64,000 nucleotides of DNA, from positions 1,736,001-1,800,000 of the forward strand of contig NZ_CP044227.1 in assembly GCF_008727735.1 (NCBI RefSeq), written 5' to 3'. The DNA is from Flintibacter sp. KGMB00164 (GTDB taxonomy: Bacteria; Bacillota; Clostridia; Oscillospirales; Oscillospiraceae). The notes beneath the pieces were generated by a model. That model saw only the letters and a program-made list of their open reading frames with translations. It was not told the origin of the DNA and searched no databases. This document shows positions 36,726-45,045 of this stretch, piece by piece (positions within the stretch are counted from its first letter, which is position 1; every line of letters starts with the position of its first letter). The translations under genes and the position numbers were made by a program.

Positions 36726-37913
36726 TTATTTTCTCTCTTGCAGGATCTTCTGATAGTTAGTCCGGTCCGTATCCCCCTCGGTGCTGATGCACAGTACCCG
36801 GGATCGTTCTCCCAGTCCCAGTGTCCAGCACAGGTCGTGAAGCTCCTCCTCATGGAGAATACCCGCCAGGGCGCCCACTCCCACTGCGCCGGATTCTCCG
36901 GAAACGATCACCGGATCGCTCCCCCGGGGCTGCCCCAGCAGCCGCATGCCAAGGGCGGCATAGTCATCGGAGCAGGACAAAAAGGCGTCGGCACAGGGTC
37001 CCAGAACGTCCCATGCCAGGGTGCAGGGCTCTCCACAGCACAGCCCCGCCATCATGCTGTTCATATCCCCGGTCACCGGGTGGAGCTGCCCATCCGCTGC
37101 CTTGGCGGTGCGGTACAGACAGTCAGCCTGGTCGGGCTCCACGATGCAGGTGACGGGACAGTTCTTCCCCCACCGGTTTCGGACACTGCCCAGTACCGCT
37201 CCGGCAAAGCTGCCCACTCCCGCCTGGAGGAACAGATGGGTAGGGGGCTCCTCCCCCGCCTCAGCCAGCTGATCAAAGATCTCCCCGGCCAGGGTGGTAT
37301 ACCCCTCCATAATCCAGGCGGGGATCTGCTCATAGCCCGGCCAGGCGGTGTCCTGGATCAGCACCCAGCCGTTTTCTTCGCTCTTGCGGGTGGCCAGACG
37401 CACCGCGTCGTCGTAGTTGAGGTCGGTGATCTCTGCCTGTGCCCCCAGGGCCAGAATATTGTCCAGCCGTTCCTGGGCGCTCCCCTTGGGGAGATAGACC
37501 ACCGCCCGGCAGCCCAGTTCCCGGGCCGCCCAGGCCACGCCCCTGCCGTGGTTTCCGTCCGTGGCAGTGACGAAGGTGACCTCTCCCAGTTTCTCCCGGG
37601 CTTTGGGACCGGTGAGGGCAGGGAACGTGAGCTCGTCTCCCTCCAGTCCCAGCTTCTCTCCCATCCACCGGGCAATGGCCCAGCTGCCTCCCAGAGCCTT
37701 AAAAGCATTGAGCCCAAACCGCTTGGACTCATCCTTTACCCACAGCTTGGCTATTCCCAGTTCCCGGGCCAGGGCAGGCAGAGAGACCAGCGTGGTGGGA
37801 TCATAGCCAGGGATGGTGCGGTGAAAGTTCATGGCCCGCTGCACCGATTGTGCGTCCGTATGAGACAGGGCGGCGGGCTTGGGCTGGGACTTATGATTGA
37901 TATAATAGTTCAT
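36726..37913 (-). CDS. dpaL: Diaminopropionate ammonia-lyase
   Basis: 395 residues, a fold-type II PLP enzyme that splits 2,3-diaminopropionate to pyruvate and two ammonia. The PLP lysine lies in FGLNAFKALGGSW (about 63-75). Other family blocks: TDGNHGRGVAWAARELG, VLIQDTAWPGYEQIPAWIMEGY, LQAGVGSFAGA, and VSGESGAVGVGAL. The closest named relative is YgeX/DpaL. It stands alone between a promoter and terminator, so it appears to be a single-gene catabolic unit. Confidence 0.92.
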   Translation of the reverse strand: MNYYINHKSQPKPAALSHTDAQSVQRAMNFHRTIPGYDPTTLVSLPALARELGIAKLWVKDESKRFGLNAFKALGGSWAIARWMGEKLGLEGDELTFPALTGPKAREKLGEVTFVTATDGNHGRGVAWAARELGCRAVVYLPKGSAQERLDNILALGAQAEITDLNYDDAVRLATRKSEENGWVLIQDTAWPGYEQIPAWIMEGYTTLAGEIFDQLAEAGEEPPTHLFLQAGVGSFAGAVLGSVRNRWGKNCPVTCIVEPDQADCLYRTAKAADGQLHPVTGDMNSMMAGLCCGEPCTLAWDVLGPCADAFLSCSDDYAALGMRLLGQPRGSDPVIVSGESGAVGVGALAGILHEEELHDLCWTLGLGERSRVLCISTEGDTDRTNYQKILQERK

Positions 37914-37964
37914 AGGCGCTCCTCCACCGCCCGGCCCGGAATCTCCGGCGGGCGTTTTTGATTT

Positions 37965-37994
37965 ATTATATCATATCCCCGCCGCCTGTGTCAG
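37965..37994 (-). promoter_or_regulatory. dpaL promoter
   Basis: Minus strand CTGACA (37994-37989), 18-base spacer, perfect TATAAT (37970-37965), 52 bp before the start. Confidence 0.75.
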
Positions 37995-38009
37995 CCGCTT
38001 CTTCTCCAC

Positions 38010-38042
38010 AAAAGATACCGGCCGCCCTTTGGGGCGGCCGGT
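38010..38042 (-). terminator. Terminator of the Cys-rich peptide gene
   Basis: ACCGGCCGCC (38017-38026) pairs with GGCGGCCGGT (38033-38042); on the minus strand TATCTTTTG follows. Confidence 0.85.
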
Positions 38043-38059
38043 GCGCGTTCCTATGTGTC

Positions 38060-38203
38060 TCAGCAGCAGCCGCAGCCACTGTTTCCGCCGCAGCTGTTGT
38101 TGTTATAGCTGCTCCCATTGCCGCAGCAGCAGCACAGGATGAGGATGAGTACGATGATCCACAGGCAACCACCGCCGCCAAAGCCGTTATTGCAGCACCC
38201 CAT
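38060..38203 (-). CDS. 47-residue Cys/Gly-rich membrane peptide
   Basis: Starts MGCCNNGFGG with AGGAGGTACTCATT before the ATG and ends GNSGCGCC. A single hydrophobic helix (CLWIIVLILIL, residues 13-23) is followed by four consecutive cysteines (24-27) and a Gly/Asn/Ser tail; 11 cysteines in all. It has its own ribosome site and terminator. The pattern recalls YjcZ-like small sporulation peptides, which share a Gly-rich head and one helix, but the Cys run is unusual. Coding is supported by the ribosome site and amphipathic layout. Confidence 0.8.
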   Translation of the reverse strand: MGCCNNGFGGGGCLWIIVLILILCCCCGNGSSYNNNSCGGNSGCGCC

Positions 38204-38289
38204 AATGAGTACCTCCTGAAAATGAAGTTTTGAGATGGCTGTGAGCCGCTCTCAGTTCCATACTATGTACCTCAGGCAAAAGGGTGCAG

Positions 38290-38322
38290 AAAAAATCCGC
38301 CCGGGAAAAACCCGGGCGGATG
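38290..38322 (-). terminator. Terminator of rex-SLH operon
   Basis: ATCCGCCCGGG (38295-38305) pairs with CCCGGGCGGAT (38311-38321), loop AAAAA, minus-strand T-run after it. Confidence 0.92.
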
Positions 38323-38333
38323 ACAGGTTGGAT

Positions 38334-39413
38334 TTAACCGAGGAAACGGTTGCTGAAGTTCATCAGGATCCCGGCCACCTCGGCGCGGCTGGCCGTGTCG
38401 GCGGGACGGAGGGTATTCTCCGCCGAAGGGGTAATAAGGCCGTTGGCTACCGCCCAGGACACGGCCTCCTTGGCCCAGTCGGCCACCTGGTCATAGTCAG
38501 CGTACTGGGTGAGATCGGTCTGGCCGGTGAGTTCCATGCCCAGCTGGGAGGACGCAAAGCCCCGCAGCATCACCAGCACCTGCTGGCGGGTAACGCTCTG
38601 CTCCGGAGCAAACAGCCCATCGCCCATGCCCGCGGTCACGCCCTGAGAGGCGCCCCAGCGGACAAAGGGTTCATACCAGCTGCCCACAGGCACGTCGTCA
38701 AAGGTGGCTGTAGCGCTGTCCATCTGATCCTGGGGGGAACCCGCCAGGCGGTAGAGCACGGTGACCAGCATAGCACGGTCCATGGTGACGCCCGGTCCAA
38801 AGGTGTCCTCGCTCATGCCGGAGAACAGCCCATTTTCATAGACAAATTTCACCGACGCCTGGTACCAGTCCCAGGAGGCCACGTCCACAAAGGGCAGATG
38901 GCTGGCTGTGCTGTCGGTAAAGGTATAGCTGCCTTGGAGTCCCAGATACATGATCCCTGAGGTCACCGTCACCTGGGCGGTGGTGTTCTCCCCCACCAGA
39001 TAGCGGTGTCCCGCTGTCAGACGGGCGCCGGAGGCCACCTCACGGCCATCCATGACGTCCACCACAACGCCGTTGTGGCTCACCTGGGCAGAACCGGAGA
39101 TAGAGAGGAACCCCGAGCCGGTGGGCAGCCCGATCACGTCTCCCTGGGTGAAGGTGCGGCTGCTCAGATTGTCGCTGTACAGGCCGCTGCCCCCTTCGCC
39201 GCCCTGGAGCTTGGCCACCGCCTCGTCATAGGCCTTCTGAAGGGGCTGGGTAGCTGTCTGCTCCAACTGGGTCTGTGCAGAGGGAAGGAAGGTATTTTTC
39301 AAATAGCTGAGAGAGACCAGGCTGTCTCCCCCGCTCAGAGCCAGGGCGCCCCCGGCCAGCACCGCAGTCAGGGCCAGAGCGCCCGCCACGGCAAGGATCT
39401 TTTTGTGCTTCAT
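38334..39413 (-). CDS. Secreted S-layer homology (SLH) domain protein
   Basis: 359 residues. Signal peptide (KKILAVAGALALTAVLAGGALAL, cleavage near residue 26), a coiled linker (about 35-75), a beta-rich middle (about 80-170), then three SLH repeats: FVDVASWDWYQASVKFVYENGLFSG, FDDVPVGSWYEPFVRWGASQGV, and YDQVADWAKEAVSWAVANGLI. SLH domains bind pyruvylated secondary wall polymers, so it should sit on the cell surface. The start overlaps the rex stop by ATGA, so it is translated with Rex. The middle domain is not recognised. Confidence 0.88.
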   Translation of the reverse strand: MKHKKILAVAGALALTAVLAGGALALSGGDSLVSLSYLKNTFLPSAQTQLEQTATQPLQKAYDEAVAKLQGGEGGSGLYSDNLSSRTFTQGDVIGLPTGSGFLSISGSAQVSHNGVVVDVMDGREVASGARLTAGHRYLVGENTTAQVTVTSGIMYLGLQGSYTFTDSTASHLPFVDVASWDWYQASVKFVYENGLFSGMSEDTFGPGVTMDRAMLVTVLYRLAGSPQDQMDSATATFDDVPVGSWYEPFVRWGASQGVTAGMGDGLFAPEQSVTRQQVLVMLRGFASSQLGMELTGQTDLTQYADYDQVADWAKEAVSWAVANGLITPSAENTLRPADTASRAEVAGILMNFSNRFLG

Positions 39414-40081
39414 GTCTCGTCCTTTCCATCCTCCTGCTCCTGACCGTCCTCCCGCTGGGAGATCATATAGCTCAGGGCAAGCAGGCTGTCGGAAAAATGT
39501 ACGCTCTCCACCACCACGTCCTCGCCGGGGAAGGCGATCTCGCAGTTGGTGAAGTTCCAGATGCCGTGGACTCCCGCCGCCACCAGCCGCTCCCCCATCA
39601 CTTGGGCAGCGGACTTGGGCACCGTGAGCAAACCCACGCTCACCGGATTCTTCTGTAAAAACTCCTCCAGGGTGTCGGCGTGGTAGACGGGCACCCCGGC
39701 GATCTGTGTGCCTACCGTCCGCTCCTGCACGTCGAAGGCGGCCAGCAGCTGAAAGCCGTTGTTGGAGAATTTAAAGTTTTCAATCAGGGCGCGGCCCAGG
39801 TTGCCCGCTCCCAATACCACAATGGTATGACCCCGGTTGATGCCCAGGATCTCCCCGATCTGTTCCTTCAGGCTGTCCACCTTATAGCCATAGCCCTGCT
39901 GACCAAAGCCGCCGAAACAGAACAGATCCTGGCGGATCTGGGAGGCGGTCAGCCCCATGGACTTTCCCAATGCGCTGGACGAGATCCGGATCACACCCTT
40001 GCGCTGCAGCTCGGAGAGCTGGCGGTAATACCGGGGCAGACGCCGGATCACCGCGGTGGAAACTCTGGTGTTGCGTTTCAT
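39410..40081 (-). CDS. rex: Redox-sensing transcriptional repressor Rex
   Basis: 223 residues. N-terminal winged helix (STAVIRRLPRYYRQLSEL, SASQIRQDL-like TASQIRQDLFCFG) and a Rossmann domain with VVLGAGNLGRALIE (about 87-100), which reads the NADH/NAD ratio. Terminal dimer-swap helix as in the family. Usually represses fermentation and NADH-reoxidation genes. The extra acidic tail (EDGQEQEDGKDE) is longer than usual. I saw no clear Rex operator in its own promoter. Confidence 0.95.
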   Translation of the reverse strand: MKRNTRVSTAVIRRLPRYYRQLSELQRKGVIRISSSALGKSMGLTASQIRQDLFCFGGFGQQGYGYKVDSLKEQIGEILGINRGHTIVVLGAGNLGRALIENFKFSNNGFQLLAAFDVQERTVGTQIAGVPVYHADTLEEFLQKNPVSVGLLTVPKSAAQVMGERLVAAGVHGIWNFTNCEIAFPGEDVVVESVHFSDSLLALSYMISQREDGQEQEDGKDET

Positions 40082-40114
40082 AGTCCCGCTCCAATACTCG
40101 AAAATATCGTTTAC

Positions 40115-40143
40115 AGTTTACCCCATCCCTCTTTTTCTGTCAA
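40115..40143 (-). promoter_or_regulatory. rex-SLH promoter
   Basis: Minus strand TTGACA (40143-40138), 17-base spacer, TAAACT (40120-40115), 34 bp before rex. Confidence 0.8.
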
Positions 40144-40185
40144 ACCATTTTCCCCGTCCCACTCTGGAAATTCCTGCGCGCCCCC

Positions 40186-40899
40186 TTACATCAGACGCAG
40201 CATCTCCTTCTTCAGCCGCTGGATGATCCGCTTCTCCAGCCGGGAGATATAGGACTGAGAGATGCCCATCCGGTCGGCCACCTCTTTCTGAGTCTGCTCC
40301 TCCCCTCCTCCCAGGCCAAAGCGCAGCGTAATAATGGTGCGCTCCCGCTCGTCCAGCTTCTCCAGGGCCTGACGGAGAAGCTGGCGGTCCACATCGGCCT
40401 CGATGGGCCGCATGACCAGGTCTCCGTCGGTGCCCAGGATATCGCTGAGCAGCAGCTCATTGCCGTCCCAGTCGGTGTTCAGCGGCTCATCAAAGGAGAG
40501 CTCCGTCTTCTGGCTGGAGGTCTTGCGCAGATACATGAGGATTTCATTTTCGATACACCGGGAGGCATAGGTGGCCAGTTTGATGCTCCGGGCGGGCTGG
40601 TAGGTGCCCACCGCCTTGATGAGGCCAATGGTTCCGATGGAAATCAGATCCTCAATGTTGATGCCCGTATTTTCAAACCGCCGGGCGATGTAGACCACCA
40701 GGCGCAGGTTGTGCTCAATGAGCGTCTGCCGGGCCCGCTGGTCCCCCTGTTGGAGCCGCTCCATCAGCTCCCCCTCTTCCTCCCGGCTCAGCGGGGTGGG
40801 GAGCGTGTCGCTGCCCCCGATGTACATCACCTTTCCCGGCGACCAAAGCCCCAACCGTTCCAGCAGGGCCAAAACCCGCGCTTTCCATCCGTTTTTCAT
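40186..40899 (-). CDS. sigE: Sporulation sigma factor SigE (pro-form)
   Basis: 237 residues; mother-cell sigma factor of early sporulation, made as an inactive precursor. N-terminal pro-region [19 protein letters not shown], then [19 protein letters not shown], region 2 ([34 protein letters not shown]) and region 4 ([22 protein letters not shown]). The chosen ATG has AAGGA immediately after the spoIIGA stop; a start seven codons earlier would overlap spoIIGA without a ribosome site. Adjacent spoIIGA is its processing protease. The genes downstream are rex and SLH rather than the usual sigG. Confidence 0.95.
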   Translation of the reverse strand: MKNGWKARVLALLERLGLWSPGKVMYIGGSDTLPTPLSREEEGELMERLQQGDQRARQTLIEHNLRLVVYIARRFENTGINIEDLISIGTIGLIKAVGTYQPARSIKLATYASRCIENEILMYLRKTSSQKTELSFDEPLNTDWDGNELLLSDILGTDGDLVMRPIEADVDRQLLRQALEKLDERERTIITLRFGLGGGEEQTQKEVADRMGISQSYISRLEKRIIQRLKKEMLRLM

Positions 40900-40913
40900 A
40901 TCCATCCATCCTT

Positions 40914-41768
40914 TCAGCATTCCCCCAGCAGGGCTCCATAGCCGCCCCCATCGGATACAGGGGTGGGAGATAAGGCCACCACCATGGCCCCTCGGTCCTC
41001 TCCGTCCACCACGGCCCGGTCCACCCGCACCGCCAGCAGCAGCCCCCGGTCCACCCCCACGGCGCGGTAGGGCAGCAGGCGGAAGTGGCCTCCCGCTCCG
41101 GTCAACCGCTCCAGCGCTCCAGCCGGGTCCCGCAGCTCCTGGACACTGGGGCGCTGTGAGACAGCAAACAGGGGCAGCAGCCGCTCTCCCTCGGCCACCA
41201 TCACCCCTTGGCCGGTCACCGGGTCCGTGAGGGTATTGCCTGTGTCGGTCAGGGCGGTGAGTTCCACCGTCCGCTCCCCCAGTTCCAGACGCACCGCCTT
41301 CAATTCTCCCGTAAAGCTAGTATGCCTTACAGCCTTTTGGAACAGCAGCGACAGCACCGCGTAGCACCCTGCTGCCGACAGCAGCACGATCTTCAGATCC
41401 ATCCCCGAGTAGATAACTCCCCGGTTCAGGCTCAGCCCCTGGCCGCCCAGCATGGAGATGGCCAGCACCCCTCCGGCAAAGGCGCAGGACAGGGCAAAAA
41501 AAATCAGCACCTGCCGCCCCAGCCGCCGGCTGCCCCAAAAGGCGGCCAGCACCATCAGCACCGCCGCCGCCAACCGGCAGGCCGGCCGCTCCAGAAACCC
41601 CAGTCCCGGCAGGAAGATGGCCACCGCATAACCTCCCCCCAGCACTGCTCCCAGGGCAAAGCGCAGACGCTTCAAGGGTTCCCCTGCCAGCCGGGCAGCA
41701 CACAGCAGCAGCAGGTAGTCCACCAGGGCGTTGAGCAGAAACAGGGTGTCTACATAAATAACGGTCAT
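40914..41768 (-). CDS. spoIIGA: Sigma-E processing peptidase SpoIIGA
   Basis: 284 residues. Five hydrophobic helices in the N-terminal half ([20 protein letters not shown] onward to about 150) and a cytoplasmic aspartic-protease domain with [15 protein letters not shown] (active Asp in DTGN, about 180). It is activated by SpoIIR from the forespore and removes the SigE pro-peptide. GAGAGGTC precedes ATG 41768. The stop is 14 bases from sigE. The synteny with sigE confirms the call despite weak sequence conservation in the membrane half. Confidence 0.93.
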   Translation of the reverse strand: MTVIYVDTLFLLNALVDYLLLLCAARLAGEPLKRLRFALGAVLGGGYAVAIFLPGLGFLERPACRLAAAVLMVLAAFWGSRRLGRQVLIFFALSCAFAGGVLAISMLGGQGLSLNRGVIYSGMDLKIVLLSAAGCYAVLSLLFQKAVRHTSFTGELKAVRLELGERTVELTALTDTGNTLTDPVTGQGVMVAEGERLLPLFAVSQRPSVQELRDPAGALERLTGAGGHFRLLPYRAVGVDRGLLLAVRVDRAVVDGEDRGAMVVALSPTPVSDGGGYGALLGEC

Positions 41769-41806
41769 GACCTCTCCCTCCTCCCCCTGCTTGTCAACAC
41801 CGTCCA

Positions 41807-41842
41807 TTATAGTGTCTCTCCCCAACGAAAGCCGTCACAACC
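41807..41842 (-). promoter_or_regulatory. Possible Spo0A-type spoIIGA promoter
   Basis: On the minus strand a perfect TATAAT (41812-41807) stands about 40 bp before spoIIGA, with no good -35 at 17 bases but TGTGAC about 22 bases upstream. The Bacillus spoIIG promoter also has an over-long spacer and needs Spo0A. A recognisable 0A box is not certain. Confidence 0.4.
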
Positions 41843-41875
41843 CGGTGTCGCCCAGAGGAGAATTTTCGCCGCCCG

Positions 41876-41904
41876 TTGACAATATCGAGGGGCGATATTA
41901 TAAT
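41876..41904 (+). promoter_or_regulatory. padR promoter (full consensus)
   Basis: TTGACA (41876-41881), 17-base spacer, TATAAT (41899-41904), 43 bp before the padR ATG. The whole spacer is an operator palindrome. Confidence 0.92.
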
Positions 41905-41933
41905 ATCATTAGACGATATCGAAACGCGATATT
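41881..41933. promoter_or_regulatory. PadR operator array
   Basis: Five half-sites: AATATC (41881), GATATT (41894), AATATC (41902), GATATC (41915), GATATT (41928). The first two form AATATCG-5-CGATATT exactly between -35 and -10. Centre spacings are 13, 8, 13 and 13 bases. The position over the promoter and in front of padR points to autorepression. Confidence 0.8.
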
Positions 41934-41946
41934 AGGAGGTGACGCC

Positions 41947-42261
41947 ATGGGAGGCAAGAGCCGCGGCCCGCTCACCGAGCCTATGTTTTACGTGCTTATG
42001 GCCTTTCTCCACGGGGAGATGTGCGGCATCGACGTGGCCGCCTTTGTGGAAAAAAAGACCCGGGGACGAGTAAAGCTGGGACCGGGAACCTTGTACACCC
42101 TGCTGAATAAATTTCAGGATGAAACACTGATTGAAGAGATCGAAGTGGAGGGCCGCAAACGCACCTACCGCCTCACCGCCAAGGGCCGGGAGGCCTATGC
42201 GGAGGAGCTGGAGCGGCTGCGGGCCTGCCTGAGGGATGCGGAGGAGGAAGAGGTCCTGTGA
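41947..42261 (+). CDS. PadR-family transcriptional repressor
   Basis: 104 residues, the short PadR type: winged helix with LTEPMFYVLMAFLHGEMCGIDV, the recognition region VKLGPGTLYTLLNKF (about 38-52) and the wing EVEGRKRTYRLTAKGREAY, then a short dimer helix. ATG 41947 with AGGAGGTGACGCC; the longer frame passes through the promoter. It probably controls itself and the two DUF2812 genes behind it, a common PadR-DUF2812 pairing. Ligand unknown. Confidence 0.93.
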   Translation: MGGKSRGPLTEPMFYVLMAFLHGEMCGIDVAAFVEKKTRGRVKLGPGTLYTLLNKFQDETLIEEIEVEGRKRTYRLTAKGREAYAEELERLRACLRDAEEEEVL

Positions 42262-42308
42262 TTGGAACTCCGGTCCAACGGCAGTGGAACCTGAAAGGAG
42301 GGTTACCC

Positions 42309-43601
42309 ATGGCGCGTAAGACACATCAGATCAAAAAATGGCTTCCCTGTCCCCTGTGGGATTTTGCCGGACTTCAGGACTGGCTCAACGAGCAGGCCCA
42401 GGCGGGCTATGCTCTGGAAAAGTGGCCGGGGTTCTGGTTCATCGGCAGGGTGATCTTCCGGAAGGACCCGTCGGCTGTCCACGCCCGCTACTGTCTGGAC
42501 CCCATCCAGGAGCATTTCGGCATCGCAAAACTGCGGGAACAGGAGGCCGGCTACCGGGAACTGGGGTGGCACTATGTGGACAAAATCCAGAATTATTACG
42601 CCATTTACCGCTGCGATGATCCCCGGGTTCCGGACCTCTACACCGATCTGGAGAGCCTGTCCTGGGCCATGAAAAAGCAGGTGCGGATAGCCTGTCTGCG
42701 TCTGTTGTTCTGGCTGGTGTGGGCTGCGGTGCTGTTTCAGGACGAGTGGCCCCGGCTGCTGCATGAGCGGGAGGCCGTGGTCATGGAACTGATTCTCCAC
42801 TCGGACGTGCTGATCCCCCTCTATGCTATCCTGTTGATTCTAATCCTCAACGCTCTGTTTCATGGGATCAACACCCTGCGGGGCGTGCGTCGGATTCGGG
42901 CCCGCCTGCGCCGGGGCGAGCAGCCCATTCCCCGCCCACGCCGCTACCCGGAACCTCTCCACAACTTGGTGGACTGGTCTCTTTTAGGCGCTCTGGTTCT
43001 TTATCTGGGCTGTTTGGGTCTGTCGGGTACCATGCGCACGAAAACCCTCTCTGGACCGGAGGAATGGGCCTTCCCTCACGTTACCCTGGAGGAGGTCCTC
43101 CCTGCCGGGGCCACGTTCCAAGACTATGTTCACCAGGGGGTTCTCTCCTCCGACACCTTCGACCGCTCGTGGCTGGCCCCCGAGCAGTACGACGTGGCCC
43201 AGGGCGGTATGGTGCGGGTGGGAGATGCCGTCCAGCAGGAGACCCGGCTCTACCAGGAGTCGGTGCGCACCCTCACTCCCTCTCTGGCTCAGGCGGTATA
43301 CCGGGGCCGGGTGGCTTCCCAACACCGCTCTCTGGAGCTCTATCGTCTCAACTGGGAGAAAAACGCGCCCTACCTCCACCCCAATCTTCCAAACGCCTAT
43401 GGCGAGTTCCAGGAAGAAGCCCTGTCCTATCCCGGCCTGGACGGTCTGACCCGCTTTACCTACCGGAATCTGGACCAATCTGCTGCCAACACCGTTTACA
43501 TCGGCTGGGAAGACAATCGGGTATTTGTGCTCCGCTGCTCCGGCGCGGTGGACAGCGAGGCTGCTCTGGATCTGCTGGTCCAGCGTCTGGCGCAGGATTG
43601 A
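42309..43601 (+). CDS. DUF2812 membrane protein 1
   Basis: 430 residues. The N-terminal DUF2812 domain (about 8-120: WDFAGLQDWLNEQAQAGYAL, ELGWHYVDKIQNYYAIYRC) is followed by membrane segments near 130-152, 168-190 and 230-250, and a C-terminal soluble part of about 180 residues. GAAAGGAGGG precedes ATG 42309. DUF2812 proteins typically follow PadR genes in Firmicutes; no enzymatic role is established. The C-terminal part resembles the end of the next protein (VYIGWEDNRVFVLRCSG / ALDLLVQRL). Confidence 0.82.
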   Translation: MARKTHQIKKWLPCPLWDFAGLQDWLNEQAQAGYALEKWPGFWFIGRVIFRKDPSAVHARYCLDPIQEHFGIAKLREQEAGYRELGWHYVDKIQNYYAIYRCDDPRVPDLYTDLESLSWAMKKQVRIACLRLLFWLVWAAVLFQDEWPRLLHEREAVVMELILHSDVLIPLYAILLILILNALFHGINTLRGVRRIRARLRRGEQPIPRPRRYPEPLHNLVDWSLLGALVLYLGCLGLSGTMRTKTLSGPEEWAFPHVTLEEVLPAGATFQDYVHQGVLSSDTFDRSWLAPEQYDVAQGGMVRVGDAVQQETRLYQESVRTLTPSLAQAVYRGRVASQHRSLELYRLNWEKNAPYLHPNLPNAYGEFQEEALSYPGLDGLTRFTYRNLDQSAANTVYIGWEDNRVFVLRCSGAVDSEAALDLLVQRLAQD

Positions 43602-43626
43602 CTCTCTGCGAAACGGAGGAATTCTT

Positions 43627-44835
43627 ATGAAATACGTCCGCAAGCTGACTCCTGTACACTCCTACGACATCCCCGGCCTGGAGAGCTGGCTGGAGGAGCA
43701 GGCCGCCAAGGGACTATATCTCAAGCAATATGGCGCTCAGATCTGCACCTTTACCCGCGATACCCCACACACGGTCCGCTACCGTCTGGACTACTGCAAT
43801 ACCGACCGGGATCCTGACCCCGTCCCCGGTCTGCTCGCCCTCTACCGTGAGATGAGCTGGGACTATGTGTGCCGCAGTGGGCCTTTGTTTCTTTTCTGTA
43901 CCCGAGACCCCTACGCCCCGGAACCTCACACCGACCCCCAGACTCACGCCCAGCTTTTAAAGCAGTTGGAGAGCCAAATCAAGCGCGGGTGCTCCTTTTT
44001 GGCTTGGATGCTGGTACTTTTCCTTTTCTTCTTTCTTTTGGGAATTCTGAATTATGGTTCTCCTCTTGTTGCTCTGGCCCAGGGCACGCTTGCCAACATC
44101 GGTCTTTTCCTTGGCCTCATCCAACTGATAAAGATGATTCCTGCCCTGTTGGACTGGCGGCGGGTACACCGCATGATCACCCATCTGGAGGCAGGCATTC
44201 CTCTGACCCCTATCCCCTCCGCCTCCCGCTGCCGCAGGGCAGTCAATGGACTCGCTTTGGTTGCCACGCCTCTGATTTTGTGCGCTCTTCTGGCCTATTG
44301 GCTGTTTCCACACCCGCAAACCCGCTGGTCCCTGGGGACGGAAGGCCGTCCCGGAGACTTTGAGCCGGTCCTTCTTACCCAGTGGGAGGGAGAATCCTAC
44401 CGCCCTGATCTTTTGGAAAGCAACGGTGTCACCATCTTCAATTCCTGCCAATGGGATATGACCCTCCTGTGCCCCACCCGATGGGAGGTACGACAGAGTG
44501 GCAGCATCGTCAAAGACCAGATCTCGGTATATATGACGCTCCACTGGTACCGTCCCCTCTTCCCAGCCCTGGACCGGCCTCTGGCCAGGGACCTGATGAA
44601 CTACCTGACCACCCACGAGGAAAACACCCGGCGGGTAGACGAGGCGTCTCTTGGTCCGTGGACGGTGACGGAACATCCAGTGGAGGGGACGGACTATCTG
44701 GCCACTGCTTATAACCCCAACAGTGTCTATCAGTACGCTGTGGCTGCCGGAAACGGACGGACTGTGTCTCTGAGCTACCGGGGTCCTCAGGACCTGGAGA
44801 ACCACCTATCTGAGATCGCTGCTATGTTATCCTGA
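43627..44835 (+). CDS. DUF2812 membrane protein 2
   Basis: 402 residues with the same plan as its neighbour: N-terminal DUF2812 (SYDIPGLESWLEEQAAKGLYL, EMSWDYVCRSGPLFLFCT), two clustered membrane segments (about 120-160) and one near 205-225, then a soluble C-terminal domain. It lies 25 bases behind protein 1 with CGGAGGAATTCTT before the ATG, so it is a paralogous pair in the PadR operon. Function unknown. Confidence 0.82.
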   Translation: MKYVRKLTPVHSYDIPGLESWLEEQAAKGLYLKQYGAQICTFTRDTPHTVRYRLDYCNTDRDPDPVPGLLALYREMSWDYVCRSGPLFLFCTRDPYAPEPHTDPQTHAQLLKQLESQIKRGCSFLAWMLVLFLFFFLLGILNYGSPLVALAQGTLANIGLFLGLIQLIKMIPALLDWRRVHRMITHLEAGIPLTPIPSASRCRRAVNGLALVATPLILCALLAYWLFPHPQTRWSLGTEGRPGDFEPVLLTQWEGESYRPDLLESNGVTIFNSCQWDMTLLCPTRWEVRQSGSIVKDQISVYMTLHWYRPLFPALDRPLARDLMNYLTTHEENTRRVDEASLGPWTVTEHPVEGTDYLATAYNPNSVYQYAVAAGNGRTVSLSYRGPQDLENHLSEIAAMLS

Positions 44836-44853
44836 CTGCTCCTTTCCCAATAT

Positions 44854-44883
44854 AAAAAATGGCCGCAAAAGCGGCCATTTTTT
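44854..44883 (+). terminator. PadR operon terminator
   Basis: AAAAAATGGCCGC (44854-44866) pairs perfectly with GCGGCCATTTTTT (44871-44883), loop AAAA. Confidence 0.93.
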
Positions 44884-44969
44884 ATATCATACATTCTCTT
44901 ACACTTTAAACAAATCATCCCATTTTGTTCCCGTATGTCATTATTTTTCTAAATTATGCAACAAAATAG

Positions 44970-44998
44970 TTGACTTATAATTGCATATGATATATACT
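44970..44998 (+). promoter_or_regulatory. Promoter of the ferric-reductase-like gene
   Basis: TTGACT (44970-44975), 17-base spacer, TATACT (44993-44998), 47 bp before the start. Confidence 0.85.
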
Positions 44999-45005
44999 CT
45001 CCGCA

Positions 45006-45023
45006 AGTTAGCTAACGCTAACT
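45006..45023. promoter_or_regulatory. 18-bp palindromic operator
   Basis: AGTTAGC-TAAC-GCTAACT: seven-base perfect arms, at about +2 to +19 of the transcript. TTAGC/GCTAA palindromes of this kind are bound by MarR- or TetR-type repressors. No such regulator gene is in the window. Confidence 0.65.
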
Positions 45024-45045
45024 AATTTTTCACTGGAGGAATGGT

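Noticed and set aside
37966..38181. Ala-rich 71-codon minus-strand frame over the Cys-rich peptide
   Set aside because: Out of frame with the ribosome-site ATG at 38203 and running through the terminator; the MGCC frame is the real one.
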